A stretch of 64,000 nt of DNA from Fluctibacter corallii (GCF_025751585.1 NZ_JAOWKX010000001.1:372259-436258); one strand, 5' to 3'. Shown: positions 25,670 to 34,061, counted from the stretch's first letter. Numbers and translations are program-made. The notes: generated by a model not told the origin, from the letters alone.

Positions 25670-26401
25670 TTATGAAGCAGAATGCGGCTGGGAGTCTTCA
25701 AACAAATAATGCTTAAGCGTAAATTGCGTCTGAAAACCTAGCTTTGAATACACAGGCAGTCCAGCCTCAGACGCTTGTAGTACCATGTACTCAGCCCCCG
25801 AGGATTTAGCCTTCGATAGCAAAAAATGCATGGCGACTTGTGCCAATCCTCGCCCTTGAAATTTCTGACTGACCGCCATTTGATGCAGCCCTATGACATT
25901 ATCGGTGCGGTACAACAACGCACTCAATGCAGGTTGATTCTCTATCACACCTAAAAAGATTGTGACATCATCCTCTGTGAGTAGCGGCAGCAACGCGTTG
26001 GCATCAATCTCGTAACCGAAGGCGTCGCTGCATACCGTCAACCAATCCCGCAACAGGCATTCATCTTTAACCACCTGCATGTGGAGGTGGTTCGTGGGCG
26101 ATACAGCAGTCGCTTGATAATGATGCAGAGGCAAGTACATCGCCGTTTGCGCAAATTCAAATTGCCATTGCTCACTGACGTGCTCAACATCGCACGAGGC
26201 ATAAGGCCAGCGAGACAGCCTATGGGTTTTCGGAGTATTGAGTAATTGCAATGCCAAATCCGATTTGCCTTCCACCCACGCGCGATAGGGCCAAGTATCC
26301 GATGCCATCAACTGCGATCCACCTTGCTGCATGACGCAATGTGCACCGTACTTTTTCCACAATCCAGTCAAGTTATGAATGTTAGCGTGATCAATATCCA
26401 T
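25670..26401 (-). CDS. GNAT family N-acetyltransferase
   Basis: About 243 aa. The acetyl-CoA-binding motif A is in the C-terminal third (VIGLHQMAVSQKFQGRGLAQVAM, Q/RxxGxG/A type), followed by AEYMVLQAS and VYSKLGFQTQFTL. The N-terminal ~120 residues are not conserved. The substrate is unknown. ATG 26401 is chosen because GGAGG sits eight bases upstream; the longer frame from 26416 lacks this. It overlaps the end of the upstream transporter gene by 11 bp, indicating coupled translation. Confidence 0.8.
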   Translation of the reverse strand: MDIDHANIHNLTGLWKKYGAHCVMQQGGSQLMASDTWPYRAWVEGKSDLALQLLNTPKTHRLSRWPYASCDVEHVSEQWQFEFAQTAMYLPLHHYQATAVSPTNHLHMQVVKDECLLRDWLTVCSDAFGYEIDANALLPLLTEDDVTIFLGVIENQPALSALLYRTDNVIGLHQMAVSQKFQGRGLAQVAMHFLLSKAKSSGAEYMVLQASEAGLPVYSKLGFQTQFTLKHYLFEDSQPHSAS

Positions 26402-26846
26402 GTTTCGTTCCTCCATTAATTAATACAATGCCCAACGTCATTGCCACTATACCCAACATGACACGCAGCGAAATGGGTTTAATAGGCTGTTCAAACCAAC
26501 CAAAGTGCCCTGCAATCACCGCCAGAACCAGCTGCCCCGTTAACGCAAAAGACATCATGCTGCCTACCCCCATCTTTGGAATCAGGTAGTAATAACTCCC
26601 CACGCCAAATGCGCTCAACATGCCACCGAACCATAAGTAACCTGGTATCGATTTTACATCCTCTATTACTGGCAACTGACGCTGAGAGAGCAACATAAAT
26701 GACACGGTAAATACGCAAGCCAATAGAAACGCGATGACCGTCGCCAAAAGTGGATTTTTAAGCAGCACACCCAACCGCGCATTCATCGCTGCCTGAAAAG
26801 CAATGGCCGCTCCAGCAACAATTGCCAGCAATGGAAATGTCCACAT
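26391..26846 (-). CDS. DMT-superfamily small transporter (YdcZ/DUF606 family)
   Basis: A 151-aa integral membrane protein with five hydrophobic segments. The N-terminal AGAAIAFQAAMNARLG and SYYYLIPKMGVGSMMSFALTGQ segments are typical of the YdcZ (DUF606) five-TM members of the drug/metabolite transporter superfamily, which work as dimers. The cargo is unknown. It lies one base after the nitroreductase stop and overlaps the GNAT gene, so the three form one operon on the minus strand. Confidence 0.85.
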   Translation of the reverse strand: MWTFPLLAIVAGAAIAFQAAMNARLGVLLKNPLLATVIAFLLACVFTVSFMLLSQRQLPVIEDVKSIPGYLWFGGMLSAFGVGSYYYLIPKMGVGSMMSFALTGQLVLAVIAGHFGWFEQPIKPISLRVMLGIVAMTLGIVLINGGTKHGY

Positions 26847-26847
26847 G

Positions 26848-27474
26848 TTACATCTCCATCACCAAATGCGATTGTGCAAACCGCACTTTTCGTCGTTGGC
26901 TGTAAGGATCCTCGTTATGCCGATAACCAATCGGACACAGCACTGTTGATGCGAGTTGTTTGTCGTTCAGGCCGAGTAGCGCGTCAACCGCGGTAGAATC
27001 AAACCCGCCAATCGGACTGGTGTCGATGCCCATCATCGCCGCACTCGTTAATACATTTCCCAGCGCGATATACACCTGTTGATGCGCCCATTGTTGGCGT
27101 TGTAGCGTATTCATTGACGTTATCGACGACTCAATCATATCAACATATCGCGCTAGCGATGCTTCGGGTACATCTTTATTTTGCGTTGCCAATTGCGCAT
27201 ATTCTTGTGCCATATGTAAATCGACATCGGTTCGTGCAGCAAAGAGTAAGAGATGAGAGCTCGTTACCACCTGTGTTTGATTGTAGGCCAGCGGCAATAT
27301 TTGCTGACGCAATACCGCTGACTCAATGACGATAATCCGATAAGGCTGAAGGCCATACGATGAAGGACTTAGCCGTGCAGCTTCGATAAGGCCATTCACC
27401 TGTTCGCGGGATAATAATTTGTCGGCGAAGCGTTTTACCGAGTAGCGCCAATTTAGTGCATCAATGACATTCAT
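26848..27474 (-). CDS. NAD(P)H-dependent nitroreductase family oxidoreductase
   Basis: A 208-aa FMN enzyme of the NfsB-like nitroreductase group. RYSVKRFADKLLSREQV at the N-terminus and RLSPSSYGLQPYRIIVIES bind FMN; later come VYIALGNVLTSAAMMGIDTSPIGGFD and CPIGYRHNEDPY. It should reduce quinones or nitro compounds with two-electron transfer. It is first in an operon with the transporter and acetyltransferase and follows a Crp/Fnr regulator gene by 92 bp. It is distinct from the SagB domain nearby. Confidence 0.88.
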   Translation of the reverse strand: MNVIDALNWRYSVKRFADKLLSREQVNGLIEAARLSPSSYGLQPYRIIVIESAVLRQQILPLAYNQTQVVTSSHLLLFAARTDVDLHMAQEYAQLATQNKDVPEASLARYVDMIESSITSMNTLQRQQWAHQQVYIALGNVLTSAAMMGIDTSPIGGFDSTAVDALLGLNDKQLASTVLCPIGYRHNEDPYSQRRKVRFAQSHLVMEM

Positions 27475-27566
27475 ACATAATCTCCTATAACGATGTGTTT
27501 CGTGTATGGAAGACAGCGTAACGAGAAGCCGACAAGGCGTCCTTTACATAGGTTGATTTTGAAATA

Positions 27567-28163
27567 TTATTTTTGAGGCACTGCTTTTTTACGAATTCGA
27601 CTCAACTGCGTAGGCGTTATCCCCAAATGGGACGCAATGTGATACAGAGGCAATCGGTCTACCAGATTGGGATAGTCTTGAATAAATTGAGCGTAACGTA
27701 ATGACGCCTCGTTTTGAACCAACTCAATTTCGCGGGCATCCTTGTGCAATAACCAATTCTTCTCAAGATAAAGAATGTGATAACGCATGAGATCAAGGTG
27801 AGAGAACAACAATGTTCGAAAGCCCTTAAAGTCGATTTCAACCAACACACTTTCTTCGACGGTTTCAAACCCCAAGCGCGAGGGTTGCGATGTCAGCAAC
27901 GCTGTCATCGACCCCGGAAATTGTCCTTCTGCAAAAAAATTTTTATTGTACTCATGGCCTTGCTCATTGATGGTAAAGCTCCTTACCAAGCCATTTACCA
28001 CAAAGCCAAACCGCGTGGGTACGCTACCCGCTTCATACAGCATCGTGCCTTTAGGTAACGTGCGCACAGCGCAATGTTCACATAGCGCTTCCCATGTGGT
28101 CGCTGACAATGGCGCATACCCCTCCATCGCCGCTTTTAACGCCTGTAAACATGCCTCTTTCAT
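27567..28163 (-). CDS. Crp/Fnr family transcriptional regulator
   Basis: About 198 aa: an N-terminal cyclic-nucleotide-binding-like domain (LPKGTMLYEAGSVPTRFGFVVNGLVRSF) and a C-terminal helix-turn-helix ending IASHLGITPTQLSRIRK. The cAMP-contacting residues of CRP and the Fnr cysteines are not seen, so the signal is unknown. ATG 28163 is chosen because AAGGGA lies seven bases upstream; the open frame extends to 28226 without a ribosome-binding site. It probably regulates the downstream nitroreductase operon (inference). Confidence 0.82.
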   Translation of the reverse strand: MKEACLQALKAAMEGYAPLSATTWEALCEHCAVRTLPKGTMLYEAGSVPTRFGFVVNGLVRSFTINEQGHEYNKNFFAEGQFPGSMTALLTSQPSRLGFETVEESVLVEIDFKGFRTLLFSHLDLMRYHILYLEKNWLLHKDAREIELVQNEASLRYAQFIQDYPNLVDRLPLYHIASHLGITPTQLSRIRKKAVPQK

Positions 28164-28281
28164 CCTTGGTTCCCTTTTATTTCTCGGTTTGAACCTCGTT
28201 AACCGCAGAAGTTTACGGAGAAACAAAAAGAAACGCTACTTAACGGCTAAATGGTAGGGTGAATTGATGATACATACTCAA

Positions 28282-28401
28282 TCAGTAACGACCAAACGTT
28301 CCTCGCCGTATCAGTTCTTGCCCATCATCACCAATGATCAACATGCGGTGCGCTTCGTTAAACCAAGGTAAATGAGGGGTGCGAGGGTATTTAATTCTCA
28401 T
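28282..28401 (-). CDS. 39-codon frame resembling the N-terminus of an RNA ligase family protein
   Basis: The frame opens M-R-I-KYPRTPHLPW, the characteristic start of a bacterial RNA ligase family, and stops after 39 codons. A ribosome-binding site (GGAG, seven bases before ATG 28401) is present. The rest (LIIGDDGQELIRRGTFGRY) does not continue the ligase that I know. It may be a remnant or a small protein in its own right. Its position downstream of the rtcB-prfH-phosphatase genes on the same strand makes a link to RNA repair attractive but unproven. Confidence 0.45.
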   Translation of the reverse strand: MRIKYPRTPHLPWFNEAHRMLIIGDDGQELIRRGTFGRY

Positions 28402-28562
28402 GTTGTAACTCCATATCTATTAAATTAAACACTAAGCGATTACTTAGCTGTTAGTGAAATAGGCACAGCTAGCCCCCCCATATCTTCATAAGTTGTGAGA
28501 TTGCCAATATGCTGTGCTTTGATGGAATTACATCGTTCTACCCTCTAGTCAGTTCTTTGGCT

Positions 28563-28898
28563 TTAGATTGCCGCTATTCCTAAATAGCCGCCAACCGATT
28601 GCTTGATAATTTCAATTAATTCTTCATCCATGTACTGGTACTCGTCTGGAATATCGAGTACATGAATATCTTTGTAATCTAAAAGTCGAGTAAACTGAGC
28701 TTTTAAGCGACTTTTATGTTTTTCTTCCATAACAAAAATGACGTCAGCCCATTGCATATCTTTGGCTGTTGCAGTCCTACGCGCCTTAGGGCTCGTACCC
28801 GCTGACCTTACAGATACTTCGGGATGGTTTCTCCAGACTTGTTCTCCCGTTGGACTACGCCATTGGTTTCTGCTGCATATAAAAAGTACGTTTGTCAT
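28563..28898 (-). CDS. Low-molecular-weight tyrosine phosphatase family protein
   Basis: A 111-aa protein with the P-loop C-x5-R (CSRNQWRS) at the N-terminus, VRSAGTSPKARR, and WADVIFVMEEKHKSRL, as in the short LMW phosphatase-like family. Length is below the usual ~150 aa, and the C-terminal Asp of the classical DPY motif is replaced by a DIPDEYQYMD segment that may supply the general acid. AAGGA precedes the ATG. It follows prfH by 23 bp and may act on RNA 2',3'-cyclic or terminal phosphates, or on a protein; this is open. Confidence 0.8.
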   Translation of the reverse strand: MTNVLFICSRNQWRSPTGEQVWRNHPEVSVRSAGTSPKARRTATAKDMQWADVIFVMEEKHKSRLKAQFTRLLDYKDIHVLDIPDEYQYMDEELIEIIKQSVGGYLGIAAI

Positions 28899-28921
28899 AT
28901 CTAATCCTTGTTGATTTTGCC

Positions 28922-29560
28922 CTAGCGGCTTTTTCTCGCCACAGGAGCAAACTTTTCTCCTTTAAACGTCTTTACCGGGTTGCCTCGTTCGAGTTCCCAG
29001 TGTTGTTGCCATCGCGCTTTTTCTTGAGAAGTCATTTGCTCTTGCTTCAGCATTTCTAACTTCTGAAAGAGCAAAGCTCTGGCTAAACGTTTGTTTGCAT
29101 GTTGACTACGTTCACTTTCAACACGCACTGAAATACCACTTTCACTATGTGTTGCACGCACAGCCGAATCGGTTGTATTCACATGCTGGCCACCTGCTCC
29201 CGATGCCCTACACGCTTGGAACGTCACACCGCTATCAAGATTTGACTCATCAACGTCGAACATTTGCCCACTGAAAAACCAATTCTTACGTCTATGTTTA
29301 GGTCGAAAGCTACTTTGACAAACCCATAACATAGCTCCTTGCCAAGAGAGAGCCAATTGCTTGGCTTTCTCCTCATACTTTGAATCCAGCTTTAAGAGTA
29401 CTGACTTGAAACACCCCTTTTCATCGGCTTCAACTGTATCGACAACATCAAACTCTATATTTTCAGCTCGACATTCCTTTTCAATCACTTTTAGCGCTAA
29501 ACCAATGGCCTTACAGCATTCGATAGGGCCTTGCCCTGATGATAATTGCAGTAATATCAT
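28922..29560 (-). CDS. prfH: Peptide chain release factor homologue PrfH
   Basis: About 212 aa. It is a release-factor catalytic domain with GGQ ([18 protein letters not shown]) and an N-terminal [16 protein letters not shown] typical of PrfH; the stop-codon-reading domain of RF1/RF2 is absent. PrfH proteins are encoded with RtcB and are reported to free nascent chains from ribosomes damaged in the decoding centre, so that RtcB can reseal the 16S rRNA. ATG 29560 overlaps the rtcB stop (ATGA), giving tight coupling; an upstream TTG is unlikely. Confidence 0.92.
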   Translation of the reverse strand: MILLQLSSGQGPIECCKAIGLALKVIEKECRAENIEFDVVDTVEADEKGCFKSVLLKLDSKYEEKAKQLALSWQGAMLWVCQSSFRPKHRRKNWFFSGQMFDVDESNLDSGVTFQACRASGAGGQHVNTTDSAVRATHSESGISVRVESERSQHANKRLARALLFQKLEMLKQEQMTSQEKARWQQHWELERGNPVKTFKGEKFAPVARKSR

Positions 29561-30738
29561 GACGAACAATCACCATTGGTTTTAAACGTTAACACTGGTC
29601 GTAATCTAGCCACGACCTCGATTAACCCTGCTCCAACCATATCGCTAATTACGGTTTCGCACTTTTTATAGGCTTGCGGCGCTTCGTCATATAGTAGCTC
29701 CTTGTTACCACACACCACACGACTGCCCAGAGCAGTACGATACAAGTCCTCGCGCTTATATTTATGACCTAATCGTCCATGACATTCACCGCGTTTCCAT
29801 TTTCTGCCAGCGCCATGTGCCAGTGAATAGAGGCTAGTCACCATACTTTGATCTACACTTTCAATTGGCTTGACTAAATAGCTGTAATCACCACGCGAAC
29901 CTGGAATAACGACATACCCTTTATCGCTTGGCGTAGCACCTTTTCGATGTAACCAACCTTGCTGACCTTCTATTTCTTTCGGTGAAACTAGATTGTGATT
30001 TACATCTAGAGCACACTCTCCGTTAGCTCGAATAGCTTCAAGAAATCGTTTAGCAATGAACTCTCGATTTAGCTCTGCCCAACGCACCGCTTCATCATGC
30101 TTTTCCATGTAACCTTCGAAGTCATCAATTTCGCCGCTCGATTCTCCAATTTCGATTCCTTCATGATTATGTGTCGTCACATGATTAACTAAAATCGATT
30201 GCCCTAACCCTCTTGAACCAGAATGCACAAGAAGTTGAAGGTGCTTTTTGTTTAGCCCAAGTTCGTCCAAAGCCCCTTGGTCGTATATTTCATCAATTGC
30301 CTGAAATTCAGCAAAATGATTACCGCCACCAATTGTGCCTAGTGCATGGTCATAAGTATTCGTTGTAATTCCTTTTTCCGACTTTCTGGCTTCAACATAC
30401 TCGGTCCAGCTGTCATCCAGTGGCTGTTCTACATGCTCAAACTTTTTCGCTAACTTATCTAAGTTAACCTTGGTTACTTTTGCTGAGGTTTGCCAAAGCG
30501 ACATACCGCAGCCAATATCGTTTCCCACTAACGCAGGATAAATTTTGTTAGTTGTAAAAAATGCTGCGCCAATTGGATACCCTCTTCCTGGGTGTAAGTC
30601 AGGCATGCCAGCTACTCGCTGCATCCCTTGTAATTCTGATGTTTTAATCAGTTGTTGCACTGCTAGCCCTTCAATCCACGTATCAGTAGACGCAATAAGG
30701 CTAACGCTTTCAGTAATCTTTTGGACGGATTTGCCCAT
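29557..30738 (-). CDS. rtcB: RNA-splicing ligase RtcB, PrfH-associated type
   Basis: 393 aa. Conserved features are [26 protein letters not shown] (metal-binding Asp and Cys), [24 protein letters not shown] and [14 protein letters not shown] with the His that accepts GMP. RtcB joins 2',3'-cyclic phosphate (or 3'-phosphate) and 5'-OH RNA ends using GTP and Mn2+. Pairing with prfH marks it as the RtcB2-like type devoted to rRNA repair rather than tRNA splicing. The ATG has AAGGA nine bases upstream. A structured leader lies 45 bp upstream of the start. Confidence 0.95.
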   Translation of the reverse strand: MGKSVQKITESVSLIASTDTWIEGLAVQQLIKTSELQGMQRVAGMPDLHPGRGYPIGAAFFTTNKIYPALVGNDIGCGMSLWQTSAKVTKVNLDKLAKKFEHVEQPLDDSWTEYVEARKSEKGITTNTYDHALGTIGGGNHFAEFQAIDEIYDQGALDELGLNKKHLQLLVHSGSRGLGQSILVNHVTTHNHEGIEIGESSGEIDDFEGYMEKHDEAVRWAELNREFIAKRFLEAIRANGECALDVNHNLVSPKEIEGQQGWLHRKGATPSDKGYVVIPGSRGDYSYLVKPIESVDQSMVTSLYSLAHGAGRKWKRGECHGRLGHKYKREDLYRTALGSRVVCGNKELLYDEAPQAYKKCETVISDMVGAGLIEVVARLRPVLTFKTNGDCSS

Positions 30739-30782
30739 AGTACCAATTCCTTAAAATAGGATTTAAAACGAAAAACGTATTG

Positions 30783-30880
30783 GCAGGCCTTATTACACTT
30801 GTAAGTGACCGGGGCGTAGCTTTATCAGCAAGCTAGAGAGTTATTGGATAGCTTCCTGCTACTTATCGGACAAGACCTGC
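30783..30880 (-). ncRNA. Putative structured RNA in the rtcB leader
   Basis: On the minus strand the ends pair as GCAGGTCTT with AAGGCCTGC (nine pairs, one G-U). On the plus strand the same helix has a mismatch, which favours minus-strand transcription toward rtcB. Inside are GTAGC/GCTAC (five pairs) enclosing AAGCTA/TAGCTT (six pairs, 13-nt loop), and CACTT/AAGTG. The total is about 98 nt with four helices. It is not a standard tRNA. Y-RNA-like RNAs with tRNA-like parts are known beside some rtcB genes, so a relative or a cis-acting leader are both possible. Confidence 0.5.
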
Positions 30881-30904
30881 AAAGGGTAATGATGTATTTG
30901 TCAT
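30863..30904 (-). CDS. Possible 13-residue leader peptide upstream of rtcB
   Basis: ATG 30904 has a strong ribosome-binding site (AAGGAG, eight bases upstream) and opens a frame MTNTSLPFAGLVR followed by TAA. Its last third overlaps the 5' arm of the long-range helix (30872-30880). A ribosome translating or stalling here would prevent that helix, a layout known from attenuators. Since RtcB/PrfH respond to damaged ribosomes, the leader could act as a sensor; this is inference. Confidence 0.4.
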   Translation of the reverse strand: MTNTSLPFAGLVR

Positions 30905-31045
30905 GATTTTTACTCCTTCACAGTTAGTTGATGTAGTGGATGATTTTGATTCGCCTAAATATTAGGCGGGCGCATATTAATCAAACACATGCCATAAAGC
31001 AATAAAGAATTGATAAACATTTATACTTCTGCGTTAATAACCACT

Positions 31046-31396
31046 ATGAAATGGACTAAGTTAAACCATCTTGTAGAACAAAGGATTGCTTCATCTATCC
31101 GCCCTAGATTCGCTAATAACAGTACCGCATATGATGCCTGTTCATGCGGCCATGCATGGCTCATTCTTGACCCAAAAGTTGTTGCCAATTTATACACCAG
31201 AGCATCTTGGAACATTCCTAGAAAGTTTGATGAGTCCAACAAAAATTGGGTATCCAAAGATCCTGATCTAATCAATGGAATAGCTACTGCGAATAGTGAC
31301 GAACTAAGCAATTACGGAGAACTGAGTCGTCAAGATGCATATCAAGCTTGTTGGGGGTTTGTTCATGACTTGAGTATTGAGCATGCCTTGGTCTAA
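31046..31396 (+). CDS. Small SF0329-like protein of unknown function
   Basis: 116 aa. The opening MKWTKLNHLVEQRIASSI and the later DACSCGHAWLILDPKVVANL recall the SF0329 family, small proteins of unknown function often found near mobile or toxin/immunity loci. No signal peptide or TM segment is seen. ATG 31046 is favoured over TTG 31010 because family proteins start with MKW; the ribosome-binding site is weak. It diverges from rtcB. Recognition is from memory of the motif and not certain. Confidence 0.55.
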   Translation: MKWTKLNHLVEQRIASSIRPRFANNSTAYDACSCGHAWLILDPKVVANLYTRASWNIPRKFDESNKNWVSKDPDLINGIATANSDELSNYGELSRQDAYQACWGFVHDLSIEHALV

Positions 31397-31553
31397 GAAG
31401 GCCCGCTCATTCAAACATTGGCAGTTATTGATAAGAGAATAGGTAAGAGAGGGCTAAAAGAGATAGAAGCTGAAAACCTGCACCCTCTCGCTTAAAAGCT
31501 TCTATTAGAATGATCTATTGCAGAAAACATAGAAACAAAGTTAAAAGAAAAAC

Positions 31554-32474
31554 ATGAATGAACTAATTAAATGCTCCTGTTGCGACAAAATGCTGCCTGC
31601 AAACCAAATGGAACTGACCTTTGGTTTACCGGACGAAATTTTTGCGTTACCTGAACAAGAAAAGGAGGTCAGAGCCGAGGGAAGCACTGATCTTTACGTA
31701 TTAGATGGTAATCGATTTTTCGTGAGAGGCTTAATCCCTTTACCCGTTGAAAATCGAGAAGACTATTGTTTAGGCGCTTGGGCTGAAGTCTCTGAAAAAG
31801 ACTTCGACAGAATTGAAGAATTATGGGACGTAGATGTTCGAGCAGAAGAGCCCCGCATTAACGCGACCCTCGCCAACGCATTTCCATACACATTATCTGA
31901 CGGAGTGATTGAATTAGAGATTCAACTTCAAGACAGCAAATCTCGTCCCATGTTTTATATAACATCACATGGCTGTACTCTATTTGACGAGCAATCAAAT
32001 GGAATTTCTGCTCATAGAGCATTTGAATACACTAGCTATACCAATAAAAATAGGTTTTCAGTCATAGAAGAAGATGAGCTTGAGTCTACGTCATGTAGCT
32101 GTTGTGAGAGTGAAATTAAGCTTTTCTGCGGACGAGTTGAGAACCAACTTGGCGATATAGAAGCAGATTATTGGATTCGTATACCAACAGGGCACCGTAA
32201 CAAATTCACCGTCGCCATTTCCATAGATAAAAATGATTACCCCCGTGTCGCTGTTTTATATGGAGAGAATGGTGATGATGGTCTTACCTATTGGATACAA
32301 GAAATTAAAAACTCCCCTTGGGAGGACTTTGGTGATTATGGAAAGGTTATTGGTAGAGAAGGTGTGCTAGCAGACCAATATAAAGCTTTTTTCTTCGATG
32401 TGGTCGACCAAATTGCGGCACAAGACACAAGATTGAAAGCTCAAATTGGTCGAGATAGTGAGAGTTTAAATTAG
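31554..32474 (+). CDS. DUF2199-domain protein
   Basis: 306 aa. The N-terminal ~160 residues fit DUF2199: a zinc-knuckle-like CSCCDKMLP, then LPDEIFALP, STDLYVLDGNRFFVRGLIPLPV, and LGAWAEVSEKDFDRI. The second half is a separate acidic beta-rich domain introduced by another Cys group (CSCCESE). The function of DUF2199 is unknown. The stop is immediately followed by the ATG of the next gene, so translation is coupled. Confidence 0.75.
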   Translation: MNELIKCSCCDKMLPANQMELTFGLPDEIFALPEQEKEVRAEGSTDLYVLDGNRFFVRGLIPLPVENREDYCLGAWAEVSEKDFDRIEELWDVDVRAEEPRINATLANAFPYTLSDGVIELEIQLQDSKSRPMFYITSHGCTLFDEQSNGISAHRAFEYTSYTNKNRFSVIEEDELESTSCSCCESEIKLFCGRVENQLGDIEADYWIRIPTGHRNKFTVAISIDKNDYPRVAVLYGENGDDGLTYWIQEIKNSPWEDFGDYGKVIGREGVLADQYKAFFFDVVDQIAAQDTRLKAQIGRDSESLN

Positions 32475-32984
32475 ATGCCATTCACGCCATTTCACATGGG
32501 ACCGGGGATATTGATAAAATCACTGTTACAAGGCAGCTTCAGTTTAATGGTATTTGGCTGGACTCAAATTGTAATGGATATACAACCGTTAATAGTGTTG
32601 ATAACGGGTGAAGGTCATTTGCATGGATTTACCCACACTTACGTGGGGGCAACGTTAATTGCGATCTTCTCAGGATTAACAGGAAAATATCTTTCAGAAG
32701 TTGGCTTAAAAGTACTACATATTACCGAGCATGGTACGCCTATAACCATCCCTTGGTGGGTAGTATACCTAAGTGCATTTTTAGGCAGTTTCAGCCATGT
32801 TTTACTCGACAGTATTATGCATGCTGATGTAGAGCCTTTCTTTCCTTTTAGTTTACAGAATACGTTTTTGGGTTTCATTCCTGTTTCGATGTTGCACAAG
32901 ATTTGCTTGTACAGTGGGTTAGCTGGCGCAGCCCTTTATTTCACTATTCATTGGAAGCTTAAAAGAAAAAGATGGATCTCATGA
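32475..32984 (+). CDS. Membrane protein, YdjM/DUF457-like putative metal-dependent hydrolase
   Basis: 169 aa with about four TM segments. The start MPFTPFHMGPG, the internal HGFTHTYVGA and the motif GSFSHVLLDSIMHADVEPF provide His and Asp residues in the pattern of YdjM-like inner-membrane putative hydrolases (LexA-regulated in E. coli). Activity is unproven for the family. It starts right after the DUF2199 stop and overlaps a truncated secreted gene (ATGA). A distant relative is encoded at 37929-38300 in the same island. Confidence 0.65.
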   Translation: MPFTPFHMGPGILIKSLLQGSFSLMVFGWTQIVMDIQPLIVLITGEGHLHGFTHTYVGATLIAIFSGLTGKYLSEVGLKVLHITEHGTPITIPWWVVYLSAFLGSFSHVLLDSIMHADVEPFFPFSLQNTFLGFIPVSMLHKICLYSGLAGAALYFTIHWKLKRKRWIS

Positions 32985-33100
32985 AGTCTATACTGCTGCT
33001 ATTGGGCCTTGTTTCGTTTACTCCCTTAGCAGAAGAAAGCGTCTGCTATGGAACAACCTCAAACGGCAGATTGGAAGATGGTGTAATGTTGCCCGCTTAA
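32981..33100 (+). pseudogene. Truncated secreted protein (5' fragment)
   Basis: 39 codons: a signal peptide (MKSILLLLGLVSFTPLA) followed by EESVCYGTTSNGRLEDGVML and an early stop. The CYGTTSNGRLE segment is close to the start of secreted M74-like (penicillin-insensitive murein endopeptidase-like) proteins as I remember them, which are far longer. The sequence then runs into transposase-like remnants, so the rest was probably lost in a rearrangement. It overlaps the preceding gene by ATGA. Confidence 0.5.
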
Positions 33101-33144
33101 ATGATTGGAGCGAAAAACAGAGTATAGCGTTGGTATGTATCTAA

Positions 33145-33383
33145 CCAGGCAAACCTTAGCAAAACGGCTTTGTCGAGAGATTTAATGCTTCATTCCGAAG
33201 AGAAATCTTGGATGTATATCTGTTTGAGAGCATCACCCAAGTCAGGGAAATGTCTTGGTTCTGGCGGCTAGATTATAACGAAGAAAGCACGCATGAAAGC
33301 TTAGGTAATCTACCACCGGCAGCTTACCGAGAGAAACTGGAAAACTCTAATTTAGAACTGTGTCATTAATGGGGAAGTGGACA
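33145..33383 (+). pseudogene. IS3-family transposase (OrfB) C-terminal remnant and IS end
   Basis: One frame reads PGKP, a stop, QNGFVERFNASFRREILDV, then a YN.ES.HESLGNLPPAAYREKL segment and a stop at 33369. This is the end of the integrase core of IS3-family OrfB, where PGKPTQNGFVERFN is expected, so the Thr codon became TAG. The element seems to end at 33383 (GGGGAAGTGGACA); on the other strand it begins TGTCCACTTCCCC, an IS-type terminus. The 5' part is missing. The end lies inside a TnsA-like gene. Confidence 0.8.
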
Positions 33384-33667
33384 ATCCCCATTTCAACAGA
33401 TAAATCGATGCAAAGCTCTAAATCATACAGTGGATACTGCTCATAAAAGCTGACCGTTTCTGGCTGCGCTTCCCGAACCAGCCCTAATCGTTTTTCACCA
33501 TCGCTTAAAAAGTGATGACGGCGTTCAGTTTTTATACCTGAAAAGAAATGTCTACGTGTGCCTTTTGGCCCTGACCATGCTTTAATCAGCGGCTCATATT
33601 GGCCTTTTGCTAAAGTGTTTAGCCAAGTTTCAATAATTGATGTTGCTTTGTTTAACCTGATTCTCAT
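33347..33667 (-). pseudogene. TnsA-like endonuclease fragment disrupted by the IS remnant
   Basis: The frame gives 106 aa. The first ~94 (encoded from 33667 to 33384) match the N-terminus of Tn7-type TnsA: TRRHHFLSDGE-like (RRHHFLSDGEKRLGLVRE) and VSFYEQYPLYDLE, where family proteins have a REQYPL motif. The last residues come from the inserted IS end. The catalytic C-terminal part, and any tnsB/tnsC, are absent from the window, so it cannot function. It shows that a Tn7-like element once occupied this island. Confidence 0.7.
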
Positions 33668-34061
33668 TCGCTAACTCTAAAATTCATTTATATTTTAGAA
33701 ATAGCAATAATTAGCCAGATTTTCAATTTACAGAATCTAATATAAATTATTGTTTTATATAAATAATTAACCTTATATTAAATGATAGGAATGAAAAAAC
33801 ACTGCATCACTTGAAAATTACTTTTAATATTTTCAAGTGTTTAAAATCAACTATTTATTATAACTAATAATACATATAAACTCCTTAGTATAGCGCCATT
33901 AGTTATATAAAAAGTATTCATTGGGACAATTTAGTCTATAAAATTAAAATTTTTCTACCGAATTTTGTTTACGTGAAATAATACCGAAGATATTTTCTTA
34001 ATTTAGAAAGCAATTCTTAAAGCCCTGCCTTCGACTTCCGTATTGCTCTCAGTTTCCAACC
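33668..34061. other. AT-rich non-coding stretch
   Basis: 394 bp, roughly three-quarters A+T, between the TnsA fragment and the membrane-protein gene. It contains a hairpin CACTTGAAAAT / ATTTTCAAGTG at 33810-33839 and other short AT palindromes, but no coding frame or RNA gene I can support. In Tn7-like elements a transposon end often lies just upstream of tnsA, so binding sites may be hidden here. Confidence 0.5.

Larger units (their letters stand above)
30739..31045. other. Divergent intergenic region with structured leader of rtcB
   Basis: 307 bp between rtcB (leftward) and a small rightward gene. It contains the folded element 30783-30880 and the leader frame 30863-30904, both on the minus strand. 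A hairpin CGCCTAA-TAT-TTAGGCG at 30951-30967 is present near the right side. No clear sigma-54 or sigma-70 promoter was identified. Confidence 0.5.

Noticed and set aside
25670-28163. GNAT, YdcZ transporter, nitroreductase and Crp/Fnr genes as part of the RiPP cluster
   Set aside because: They are on the opposite strand, separated by a terminator, and form their own operon. An involvement cannot be excluded but nothing in the sequence supports it.
28445-28471. TAGCTGT/ACAGCTA hairpin as terminator of the phosphatase gene
   Set aside because: The stem is 7 bp with a 13-nt loop and no T run on either strand, so it is too weak to call.
30783-30880. A tRNA gene upstream of rtcB
   Set aside because: A 7-bp acceptor-like helix and an encoded CCA can be drawn on the minus strand, but there is no T-loop consensus, no U before a plausible anticodon, and the D-arm is poor. 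It is kept as a structured RNA of unknown type.
33668-34061. Second transposon end upstream of the TnsA fragment
   Set aside because: Single partial matches to the repeat at 39830 occur (for example TTAACC near 33769), but no array and no TGT/ACA terminus could be supported.
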